Notes under the pieces: model-generated
What the model saw: the letters and a program-made list of their open reading frames with translations, nothing else
The model's database searches: none
Told to the model about the DNA's origin: nothing
DNA from: JBKEDF01 sp047975325
GTDB lineage: Bacteria > Pseudomonadota > Alphaproteobacteria > Rhodobacterales > Rhodobacteraceae
DNA length: 16,266 nt
Reading direction: 5' to 3'
Assembly: GCA_047975325.1 (NCBI GenBank)
Contig: JBKEDF010000093.1
Coordinates: 1-16,266, forward strand
Shown here: in pieces, positions 7,628 through 14,120 of the stretch
Layout: each line of letters opens with the position of its first letter
Numbering within the stretch: position 1 is the first letter of the stretch
Program-made: the position numbers and the translations under genes

Positions 7628-8031
7628 CCACTACGGATCTGACCGGGCAATTGACGCCCGGCACTGAATTGCCACGGTTGGAAATAGGCCCGATTACCCG
7701 GCGCATGCTGGCACTGTTTGCAGGCGGATCAGGGGATCACCAGCCAGTGCATATTGACCTTGACGCCGCTCATGAACGCGGGCGTGATGATGTTATTGCC
7801 CATGGCATGATCTCCATGGCTTACTTGGGCCGTTATCTGGCCGGGCTCTTTCCGCAGGAACGGCTGCGCAGCTTTGATGTGCGGTTTTCAGCCGTTACCC
7901 CGGTTCTGGCGGAGCCCGTCTGTTCCGGCAAGGTTACCTCGGTCGAAGATGGAATTGCCACGCTGGACCTGAAGGTAACGCTGGGGGACGGGACCGCAAC
8001 GGTAACAGGAACGGCGACCGTTGCGGTCTGA
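7624..8031 (+). CDS. MaoC-like enoyl-CoA hydratase, catalytic half
   Basis: A 135-residue MaoC/R-hydratase domain. The hydratase motif is complete: Asp38-His-Gln-Pro-Val-His43 in GSGDHQPVHID, followed by IAHGMISMAYLGRYL, the segment that supports the catalytic water and the acyl-CoA tunnel. It likely adds water to an enoyl-CoA made by the CoA-transferase. It starts inside the stop of the preceding MaoC half, so a heteromeric hydratase is the natural reading. It is the last gene of the plus-strand operon; a terminator-like hairpin follows within ten bases. The actual enoyl-CoA (mesaconyl-, itaconyl-, crotonyl-like) cannot be decided from sequence. Confidence 0.9.
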   Translation: MTTTDLTGQLTPGTELPRLEIGPITRRMLALFAGGSGDHQPVHIDLDAAHERGRDDVIAHGMISMAYLGRYLAGLFPQERLRSFDVRFSAVTPVLAEPVCSGKVTSVEDGIATLDLKVTLGDGTATVTGTATVAV

Positions 8032-8040
8032 ACTACTGCC

Positions 8041-8080
8041 CGGCCCTTCCGGGGTTCGTTCTCCGGAGGCCGCTTTTGTT
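8041..8080. terminator. terminator-like hairpin between convergent operons
   Basis: CGGCC and TCCGG (8041-8051) pair with CCGGA and GGCCG (8062-8072) around a T-rich loop, leaving a two-base bulge, and TTTTGTT follows on the plus strand. It lies in the 56-base gap between the MaoC gene and the converging alpha/beta hydrolase, so it should end the long plus-strand operon. Confidence 0.6.
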
Positions 8081-8087
8081 CCGGGGG

Positions 8088-8909
8088 TCAGGTCGTGGTG
8101 GTTCGGGCCGGGGTTCCGATGCGCTCGACAAAGCGGGCTATGGCCGCCGCGGTCGATTCCGGTTCTTCGGTCATGACAAAGTGGCCGGTATCGGGAATGA
8201 CCACCAGTTCAAAATCCTCCAGCCGATCCCGCATCGCGTCGATGAGGTCCGTGGAACCGCCTGGCGGCAGTGAGCGCCAACGGAATTGACTGTCAAAGGT
8301 CGTCGCCTGAATGACCAGACCAGGAACATCCAGCATGTCCAGAGTGGTCAGGGCAAAGCGGGTGTCCCAGTCGACTGAATCCAGAAAGAAGGCCCGTGCG
8401 AAATCGGGATCAACCGAATGAGCACGATCCAGCAGGAAGGTACGTTGTTCGGGTGTAGTGCGATCAGTGAACATTCGCCCGAAGAGCGCGCTACGAAAGG
8501 CATCTATACCATTGGCAATGGCGGCATGGGCGTTCTTCAACATGGTTTCGCGGTCGCTGACATAAAGGCTGCCGTCAATCAGGACCTGCCCGCAGATACC
8601 CTGTGGATCCTGGCGATAGGCCTCACGGATTATCTTGGTGCCCAGGCTGTGGCCGATCAGGATCGCGCTGTGCGATCCTGCAGCACGACGCACAGCGTTT
8701 ACCGTCTTGCCTGCGTTCATCATGGAGGCGTGAGGGTCTGTGCTGTTGCCATGTCCGGGCAGGTCCAGAACAATACAGCGAAACCTGTCCGACAGGCGTG
8801 TGACCAGCAAATCCCAGTCGCGGTGATCGCAGAGGAAACCATGGACGAAGACAAGATCCGGAAGGTCACCTGCCGTCCCCGTCACCCTGTAGTAAATGTC
8901 TTCCGGCAT
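8088..8909 (-). CDS. alpha/beta hydrolase
   Basis: A 273-residue alpha/beta hydrolase. It shows the oxyanion-hole motif HGF (23-25), the strand-turn LDLPGHGNS (48-56), the nucleophile elbow GHSLG with Ser88, a likely acid Asp206 after strand six, and the catalytic His243 in DTGHFVM. No signal peptide is visible, so it is cytoplasmic. The start is 34 bases after the SDR stop; the ribosome site is poor, so translation may depend on the upstream gene. The fold covers esterases, C-C bond hydrolases and dehalogenases, and the sequence alone does not choose among them. With the amidohydrolase and the beta-lactamase-like esterase it is the third hydrolase of the island. Confidence 0.9.
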   Translation of the reverse strand: MPEDIYYRVTGTAGDLPDLVFVHGFLCDHRDWDLLVTRLSDRFRCIVLDLPGHGNSTDPHASMMNAGKTVNAVRRAAGSHSAILIGHSLGTKIIREAYRQDPQGICGQVLIDGSLYVSDRETMLKNAHAAIANGIDAFRSALFGRMFTDRTTPEQRTFLLDRAHSVDPDFARAFFLDSVDWDTRFALTTLDMLDVPGLVIQATTFDSQFRWRSLPPGGSTDLIDAMRDRLEDFELVVIPDTGHFVMTEEPESTAAAIARFVERIGTPARTTTT

Positions 8910-8943
8910 GTCTGGTGTCCAGATGCTAAGGTTTCAGGGGCTG

Positions 8944-9699
8944 TCAGCTGATGGTCAGGCCGCTGTCGACGACAAGGGTCTGTCCAGTGATTTTCCGGGC
9001 CTCATCGGAGGCAAGGAAAAGAACCGCATAGGCGATTTCGCGAGGGTCAACCGTACCCAACAGGCTGCGAGCCGCTGTCGAGGCGGGACCGGGGTTCGAC
9101 TGTTCCAGTCGCTTGCGTACGCGTTCTGTTGTCGTGACACCGGGGGCGACGGCGTTCACCCGAATGCCGTGTTCGGCATATTCCACGGCCATCGAACGGG
9201 TCAGGGATATAATTCCCCCCTTCGCCGCCGTGTAGGCATCCCGCCCCTTCGTGCCCATCAGTGCCAGGACAGAAGTTGCGTTGATAATCGCACCGCCACC
9301 GCCGGCAATCAGATGGGGGATGGCATGGTGACATCCCGCCCAGACGCCAAAAAGGTCGGTACCGACCTTTTTCCAGAATTCCTCGAATGCGGTTTCATGT
9401 ACCTTGCCATCTTGCAATGATGATCCGCCAGCATTGTTATAAATGATGTCCAGCTTGCCATAGGCTGCAACCGCCGTATCAACGGCGGCTTTCACCGCCT
9501 CCGCATCAGATACGTCGGTCTGTACGAAAGTGCAGGTATGACCCCTGTCGCGCAACTCCGCTTCTGTCGCCATACCCGACTCAGGGTCGAACTCGGCAAT
9601 GATCACCGATGCGCCCTCTTCGCAGAAAAGCGTTGCGCATGCCTTTCCGATCCCGGCACCGGCACCGGTAATCAAGGCGACCTTGCCCCTGAGTCTCAT
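8944..9699 (-). CDS. short-chain dehydrogenase/reductase (SDR)
   Basis: A 251-residue classical SDR with TGAGAGIG (11-18), NNAG (88-91), Ser143, Tyr156-x3-Lys160 and the C-terminal TGQTLVVDSG. Glu36 after the second strand suggests NAD(H). The frame is open up to 9810, but the ATG at 9699 is chosen because GGGAGG stands about seven bases upstream and the family starts at RLRGKVALITG; the longer version would put a candidate operator inside the gene. It is first in a two-gene minus-strand unit with the alpha/beta hydrolase. It is clearly different in sequence from the other SDR at 98-838, so the two probably oxidise different alcohols. It contains a perfect 24-base palindrome at 9349-9372. Confidence 0.93.
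   Translation of the reverse strand: MRLRGKVALITGAGAGIGKACATLFCEEGASVIIAEFDPESGMATEAELRDRGHTCTFVQTDVSDAEAVKAAVDTAVAAYGKLDIIYNNAGGSSLQDGKVHETAFEEFWKKVGTDLFGVWAGCHHAIPHLIAGGGGAIINATSVLALMGTKGRDAYTAAKGGIISLTRSMAVEYAEHGIRVNAVAPGVTTTERVRKRLEQSNPGPASTAARSLLGTVDPREIAYAVLFLASDEARKITGQTLVVDSGLTIS
9349..9372. repeat. perfect 24-base palindrome inside the SDR gene
   Basis: The half AAAAAGGTCGGT is followed directly by its exact reverse complement. As RNA from either strand it can form a GC-rich stem with a GTAC loop followed by five U, like a compact bidirectional terminator. It encodes KKVGTDLF in the SDR (residues 110-117). Function is unknown. Confidence 0.7.
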
Positions 9700-9798
9700 G
9701 ATAGCCTCCCTTGATGAAATTACATGCTGGTATCCGTAACCCGGATTATCGGTTGTGATCGGGTATCCTTCGGGACGGGGCGTAAAAGGCCCCTTTAA

Positions 9799-9809
9799 TG
9801 GTCTTACCA
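9799..9809 (-). promoter_or_regulatory. candidate GntR/FadR-type operator, SDR-hydrolase unit
   Basis: TGGTCTTACCA has four-base arms TGGT/ACCA around CTT and differs from the site at 3069 by one central base. It lies 100 bases upstream of the SDR start, in the divergent gap. Confidence 0.6.
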
Positions 9810-10037
9810 AAAAAAGAAAACGGCATCAAGTGGTGCCTTGTTGCATGAAGGCTTTATACAAATGCCTGCTGGTCGCCGAGGTGATCATCATTCGATTCTG
9901 CTACGGGGGAGGATCTGTGTGGACAGCTGTATTTCCTGCCTTGGGCACCCGGCTGGAGGAGCCTTTCATCAAGGTATTCTATAAAATATATATTAATAAC
10001 AATATGTTGAATGACTATCTCATTATCTTTTGAAAAA

Positions 10038-10048
10038 AGGTCTAACCA
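10038..10048 (+). promoter_or_regulatory. candidate GntR/FadR-type operator, TRAP operon
   Basis: AGGTCTAACCA keeps the GGT/ACC arms and the CT centre of the other sites. It lies four bases upstream of a perfect -35 hexamer TTGACA (10053-10058). A -10 match 17 bases further on (TGATAG, 10076-10081) is poor, so the promoter itself is uncertain. Confidence 0.55.
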
Positions 10049-10157
10049 TTACTTGACAGAACCGGCCTGGTTCCCTGATAGTGCCGACACGAGTTACGGC
10101 AAAACGGCCACATGTCGCTGGAGAGGGCGATGAAAGCTCGTTATCGGGAGGAATATC

Positions 10158-11171
10158 ATGTTCAACGCTATCAAGTTGGTTTGCGGATCCCTTGTGGGTG
10201 CGGCAACTCTTGCGACTGCCGCCAATGCCGAGAAATTTATCGTCACAACGAATGTGCCACCGACCCACTGGGCGTCATCCCAGGGCGGCGTGCCGTTCAT
10301 GGAATGTGTGACCGAAGCCACGGGCGGAGAAATCGAATTCGACTATTTCCACAGTGGCCAGATCGCGAGCTTTTTCGAGTCGCTGGATGCGGTGAACAAT
10401 GGACTTGCGCAGATTTCCTATATTGTCCTCAGTGCACAGACTGACAAGCTGCCCCTGACCGGGGTAACGATGCTGCCCGGTTTGGGAAGCGGCGCGGTGG
10501 ATACCACGATTGCCACGCGCAAGGTGCTGGGGAAAGACGGCCCGATCCGCGACGAATATACGGCAAACAGGATCGTGCCGCTCATGATTAACGTGTTCCC
10601 GCCATATCAGATGATCTCGCGTGGCGCGCCCTTCGATACGCTTGAATCGTTGCAGGGCAAGAAGATCAGTACCGGCGGTGGTACGCTGATGGTAACCTTG
10701 GCCGCCACGGGTGCAACGGCAATCCAATCGCCTGCTGGGGATATCTATCTGTCGCTGCAGCAGGGTGCCGTGGATGGCACGATGCTGTCCATAACCAGCA
10801 TCACGCCCTATAAGCTGCAGGAGGTTACAAAGTCGGTAAGCGCCAATGGTCATTTCGGTGTCGCGACTGGAATTTGGTCAATCGATTCCGATGTGTTCTC
10901 CGCCCTGTCCGAAGACAAGCAGACCGCCATGCGCGACTGCGGGCTGAAGGTAGAAAATGAACTGGCGGCCTGGGCCGATAACTGGACGATTGAACAGCAC
11001 CAGGAACTGCGCGATGCAGGGATGAGTGTCTTTGACTACTCGGAAGAGGAGCTCGCAAAGATTGGGGTCAAGCTGGAAGAGGTGCGTCAGGATTATGTGC
11101 AGCGGCTTGAAGCGCGCGGCATGTCTGCCCAGCAGGCTTATGATGACTATCTAGAGGCAATCAGCCAGTGA
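10158..11171 (+). CDS. dctP: TRAP transporter substrate-binding protein (DctP family)
   Basis: A 337-residue periplasmic receptor of the DctP type. Residues 1-24 are a signal peptide (charged start, hydrophobic core, cut expected after ANA). The mature protein has the family layout, with ISTGGG followed by GDIYLSLQQGAVDG, equivalent to the family segment GxKIRxxx...EVYxALQxGxVDG. The position normally held by the carboxylate-binding arginine is Ser171 here. Cys50 and Cys261 recur in all three receptors of the window and may form a disulfide. GGGAGGAA precedes the ATG, and the stop overlaps the start of the small permease subunit by one base (TGATG). It delivers its ligand to DctQM; the ligand is unknown, and a non-standard one is suggested by the missing arginine. 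Confidence 0.9.
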   Translation: MFNAIKLVCGSLVGAATLATAANAEKFIVTTNVPPTHWASSQGGVPFMECVTEATGGEIEFDYFHSGQIASFFESLDAVNNGLAQISYIVLSAQTDKLPLTGVTMLPGLGSGAVDTTIATRKVLGKDGPIRDEYTANRIVPLMINVFPPYQMISRGAPFDTLESLQGKKISTGGGTLMVTLAATGATAIQSPAGDIYLSLQQGAVDGTMLSITSITPYKLQEVTKSVSANGHFGVATGIWSIDSDVFSALSEDKQTAMRDCGLKVENELAAWADNWTIEQHQELRDAGMSVFDYSEEELAKIGVKLEEVRQDYVQRLEARGMSAQQAYDDYLEAISQ

Positions 11172-11740
11172 TGGCCAACATTGCTTTGGATAGGCGCGGG
11201 GTCTATGGAGTGCTGGACAAGGCGCTCCGCATACCGGAACTGATGGCTGCCTGCACCGGCGGGTTCTTCATGGTGGCCGCGATGGTCCTGACATCTGCAG
11301 ATGCCATATTGCGCTATTTCTTCAATGCACCCCTTACCTGGAACTCCTATCTGACGACCTACTATCTGATGGTTGGCATGTTCGTGATGCCGATGGCCTG
11401 GGGGTACCGGACGGGGGGCTACATCCGCATTGTTTTTCTCGCCAGCATGTTGCCGCATAACATGGCCTATCTGCTCTTGCGTCTCGGCAAGATCGTCGGC
11501 GCGGCCTATTTTGGCGCGCTCGGCTGGCTTGCCGGCGAACATTTCTGGGAAGTCTTTCAACGCGGCGATGTTGAGATGGGCCTGATCGACTGGCCAGTCT
11601 CATGGTCCTGGGTATGGATCCCCATCGGGCTGGGGCTGCTCAGCCTGCGCATGTTGCTGATGGCGTTTGGGCCGAATGATGAACTGCACTATGCCGAATG
11701 GCTCAACAAGAAAGACAAGCCGCAGGAGGGCGAATTATGA
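11171..11740 (+). CDS. dctQ: TRAP transporter small permease subunit (DctQ family)
   Basis: A 189-residue membrane protein with four hydrophobic segments (about 27-47, 57-77, 98-122 and 144-166), the normal DctQ topology. The segment DAILRYFFNAPLTWNSYLTTYYLMVGMFV (44-72) matches the DctQ signature, with the conserved W in the helix that contacts the large subunit. The ATG overlaps the receptor stop by one base; a GTG one codon earlier is also in frame. Its stop overlaps the dctM start (ATGA), so the three transporter genes are translationally coupled. The hydrophilic tail of about 20 residues is cytoplasmic by expectation. Confidence 0.9.
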   Translation: MANIALDRRGVYGVLDKALRIPELMAACTGGFFMVAAMVLTSADAILRYFFNAPLTWNSYLTTYYLMVGMFVMPMAWGYRTGGYIRIVFLASMLPHNMAYLLLRLGKIVGAAYFGALGWLAGEHFWEVFQRGDVEMGLIDWPVSWSWVWIPIGLGLLSLRMLLMAFGPNDELHYAEWLNKKDKPQEGEL

Positions 11741-13026
11741 GCTTTGCATATGGCGTTGGCGTCCTGCTGCTGCTGATCCTGCTGGCATTGCCTCTTGGCG
11801 TGGCGCTTGGGATGGCAGGTGTGATCAGCCTTTACTTCACCGTTCCTGTCAATTCCATAATGGCCCTGACATCGAAGGTTGTTCACAGCACTACGGCCAG
11901 CACGCTGTTGATGACCATTCCAATGTTTGTGCTCATGTCGGAATTTCTCGCTTCCAGCGGCGTTGCCCAGGATCTTCTGTTGTCGTGCAATCGTGCACTG
12001 CGCAAGGTTCGTGGTGGCCTGGCAATGGCCTGCATCTTGGCAGGGACGGTCCACGCGGCAGCTACCGGGTCCAGCACGGCCTCTGCCGCCAGCCTTGCCC
12101 GGGCCTCTTTTCCGGCCATGACAAAGGCCGGATATGCGCCTTCCTTCTCTGTTGGAACGATTGCTACGGCAGGGACGTTGGCCATCATGATCCCGCCCTC
12201 GGTCGCTTTCATTCTGTTCGGCATCATGACCGAGACCTCGATAGGCCGGCTGTTTCTGGCAGGGGTGCTTCCCGGTCTGTTGACTTGCGTCGGTTACATG
12301 ATCACGATTTCGCTTACGTTGCGCCTGAAGCCGGACCTTGGGCCGAGCAAGGAACAGGAAGCGGAAGCGGCCAATTTTATTGTCGAGGGTGGTAAGGGAT
12401 CCCTCTGGCCGATGATGGCTCTGATCGCGGTTGTTCTGGGCGGGCTCTATTCCGGCTTGGCAACCCCTACCGAAATAGCAGCACTTGGTGCTCTCGGGGC
12501 TTTCCTTGTCTCGGTTTACGGGCGGCGGATGAACTGGCAGACGTTCACCGAAGCTGTCGGTGGGACGATGCGGATCAGCAATATGATCATCATCATCTTC
12601 GGGGCGCATATCTTCGGTTACTTCATCTCCTTCTCGCGGATCACGGACACGTTGTTGGCATGGATCGGCGAAAGCGGCCTTGCGCCCACGGCAGTTATGT
12701 TATGCGTGGTCCTGCTTTACCTTATCATGGGCATGATCATGGATCAGGCAGCAATCCTGATCCTGACCGCACCAATCAGTACTGCGCTGATGGTCGGACT
12801 GGGCTATGATCCAATCTGGTGGGGTGTGGTGATCATCAAGACGGCCGAAATCGGTATGATTTCACCGCCACTCGGCTTGGTGACATTCGTGACATCCTCA
12901 GCCACGGGCACGGATCTCAAGTCCAGTTTCAAGGGGGTTACGCCTTTTGTGATTGGCGAAATTGCGATCCTAGGACTGCTACTAAGCTTTCCCCAGATCT
13001 CACTCTGGCTCGCCTATATGCAATAA
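11737..13026 (+). CDS. dctM: TRAP transporter large permease subunit (DctM family)
   Basis: A 429-residue membrane protein, the expected length for DctM with about 12 membrane helices and re-entrant loops. Family motifs are visible: the ATGSSTASAASL loop (109-120), IPPSVAFILFGIMTETSIGRLFLAGVLPG (152-180), GLATPTEIAALGALGA (240-255), GMIMDQAAILILTAPI (332-347) and IGMISPPLGL (372-381). It moves solute inward with sodium in characterised members. GGAGGG lies before the ATG at 11737, which overlaps the dctQ stop. It is the only permease pair in the window although three receptors are present. A strong terminator follows the stop. Confidence 0.95.
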   Translation: MSFAYGVGVLLLLILLALPLGVALGMAGVISLYFTVPVNSIMALTSKVVHSTTASTLLMTIPMFVLMSEFLASSGVAQDLLLSCNRALRKVRGGLAMACILAGTVHAAATGSSTASAASLARASFPAMTKAGYAPSFSVGTIATAGTLAIMIPPSVAFILFGIMTETSIGRLFLAGVLPGLLTCVGYMITISLTLRLKPDLGPSKEQEAEAANFIVEGGKGSLWPMMALIAVVLGGLYSGLATPTEIAALGALGAFLVSVYGRRMNWQTFTEAVGGTMRISNMIIIIFGAHIFGYFISFSRITDTLLAWIGESGLAPTAVMLCVVLLYLIMGMIMDQAAILILTAPISTALMVGLGYDPIWWGVVIIKTAEIGMISPPLGLVTFVTSSATGTDLKSSFKGVTPFVIGEIAILGLLLSFPQISLWLAYMQ

Positions 13027-13050
13027 GATACCTGATGATCAGATTGTCCT

Positions 13051-13079
13051 GCGGGTCGGTTTTCCGGCCCGCTCTTTCT
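13051..13079 (+). terminator. intrinsic terminator after the TRAP operon
   Basis: GCGGGTCGG (13051-13059) pairs with CCGGCCCGC (13064-13072) through one G-U pair around a TTTT loop, followed by TCTTTCT. It begins 25 bases after the dctM stop and separates the transporter from gntR. Confidence 0.85.
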
Positions 13080-13218
13080 ATTGAAGGGAAGGGGATAAAG
13101 GTGGTCAGGATCGACATGCCGGCTCACAGGTGGCAAAGAGTGACAAGACAATACCGCATCATGGTGAAGCGGCAATATTTCGGGACCAATATGAAGGGCA
13201 ATGCCAATCACCCATTAT

Positions 13219-13229
13219 CGGTTCGACCA
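13219..13229 (+). promoter_or_regulatory. candidate autoregulatory operator of gntR
   Basis: CGGTTCGACCA keeps the GGT/ACC arms of the site family with a different centre, flanked by A/T bases. It lies 88 bases upstream of the GntR start. A weak promoter (TTGCTT 13231-13236, TATATC 13254-13259, 17-base spacing) begins just after it. Self-repression of gntR is inferred. Confidence 0.5.
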
Positions 13230-13269
13230 TTTGCTTCGAAGCGGCCATGTGTATATATCTTTCTTTAAT

Positions 13270-13292
13270 GCCATGTCGGACCAGGACATGGC
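13270..13292 (+). promoter_or_regulatory. perfect inverted repeat in the gntR leader
   Basis: GCCATGTC (13270-13277) and GACATGGC (13285-13292) are exact reverse complements separated by seven bases, ending 24 bases before the GntR start. It can form an RNA hairpin just upstream of the ribosome site, or be a DNA site for another protein. There is no U run, so it is not an ordinary terminator. Confidence 0.55.
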
Positions 13293-13316
13293 GAGGCAAT
13301 TGGAAGAGAGCATGAC

Positions 13317-14060
13317 ATGAAGACATCTACGGATCCGAATACTATCGAATTGGAATCCGGCGTACGTTCCTCGGCACTGACCCAGGTGCTCAAGGGCATG
13401 ATCGTAAAGGGTGAACTCGAAGTCGGATCCTCGTTGCCGAGCGAGCGGGATTTGATGGTTCAATACTCGGTTTCCCGCGCGACAATTCGTGAAGCCCTGC
13501 GGGCACTTGGGGCCCAGGGGTTGATTGAGGTGCGTCGGGGGCGCCGTGGCGGTTCCTTTGTCTGTGCGCCGAGCCACGCGCAACTGAGCGACTCCATCGA
13601 TCTGTTCATTGCCGGTCATGATATCCGGTTTATCGATCTCCTCGCCGTTCGTGAAGCAATTGAGCCGGTTGCCGCAGCACAGGCTGCGCTTTGTCGAAGC
13701 GAGGAGCAGGTTGCCGAACTCGACCGCCTTCATGAGGAATTCGAAAAGAATATTGATGATTTGGCCTTGTTTTCCAGCCTGAATGTCGACTGGCATCTTG
13801 CCGTTGTGGAGGCCAGTGGGAATCCGCTGTTTCTGACGATGATGCGTTCGATTTCTTCCGCGCTGTATTCGGCAACCACACGTGAAGAATTCGACAGGCC
13901 GGTTCGGGAAATCGTGGTGAAATCTCACCGGCGCATCACGGATGCAATCAAGGAAAAAGACGCAGAAAGCGCACAACGACGAATGTTGCGTCACGTCACC
14001 TCCTACAAGGAAAAACTGGACTTCACGGCGGAGCACCAGCAGCTGGGTATCTCTGTATAG
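13317..14060 (+). CDS. GntR-family transcriptional regulator, FadR subfamily (FCD domain)
   Basis: A 247-residue regulator. Residues about 17-82 are the winged helix-turn-helix, with GSSLPSERDLMVQYSVSRATIREALRALGAQGLIEVRRGRRGGSFV carried across 37-82. Residues about 104-235 are an FCD ligand domain with its metal-site positions Asn156, His160, His204 and His226. Such proteins bind an organic acid or acyl compound and usually leave their operators when it binds. The ATG at 13317 follows a GGAAGAGAG ribosome site. It is transcribed alone, between the transporter and the two extra receptors, and a palindrome of the family's expected form lies before nearly every unit around it. The effector is probably a pathway intermediate (inference). 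Confidence 0.95.
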   Translation: MKTSTDPNTIELESGVRSSALTQVLKGMIVKGELEVGSSLPSERDLMVQYSVSRATIREALRALGAQGLIEVRRGRRGGSFVCAPSHAQLSDSIDLFIAGHDIRFIDLLAVREAIEPVAAAQAALCRSEEQVAELDRLHEEFEKNIDDLALFSSLNVDWHLAVVEASGNPLFLTMMRSISSALYSATTREEFDRPVREIVVKSHRRITDAIKEKDAESAQRRMLRHVTSYKEKLDFTAEHQQLGISV

Positions 14061-14069
14061 GTCGTAAAG

Positions 14070-14100
14070 AAAAAACCGCCGCATAGGATCTATGCGGCGG
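14070..14100 (-). terminator. intrinsic terminator of the TRAP receptor gene at 14121
   Basis: CCGCCGCATAG (14076-14086) pairs perfectly with CTATGCGGCGG (14090-14100) around a three-base loop, and on the minus strand six T follow (14070-14075). It lies between the convergent gntR and receptor genes. On the plus strand there is no T run, so it mainly ends the minus-strand transcript. Confidence 0.88.
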
Positions 14101-14120
14101 CTGAAATCGGGATCCCGGGT

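Larger units (their letters stand above)
9700..10157. promoter_or_regulatory. divergent control region between the SDR unit and the TRAP operon
   Basis: These 458 bases hold no gene I can support. They contain the SDR leader, two related palindromes (9799-9809 and 10038-10048), an AT-rich tract around 9975-10037 and a TTGACA element upstream of the TRAP receptor. Short open frames in it have no family resemblance and no good ribosome site. Confidence 0.65.

Noticed and set aside
9700..9810. Longer N terminus for the second SDR
   Set aside because: The extension has no SDR resemblance, lacks a ribosome site and would swallow the operator at 9799; the ATG at 9699 has GGGAGG upstream.
9755..10033. 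Small open frame in the divergent gap upstream of the TRAP operon
   Set aside because: It has no good ribosome site, spans a candidate operator, and its C-terminal part is just the AT-rich tract translated.
13215..14084. Minus-strand open frame of 289 codons opposite gntR
   Set aside because: It is antisense to a confidently identified regulator, has no ribosome site or family resemblance, and runs through the gntR leader and toward the terminator.
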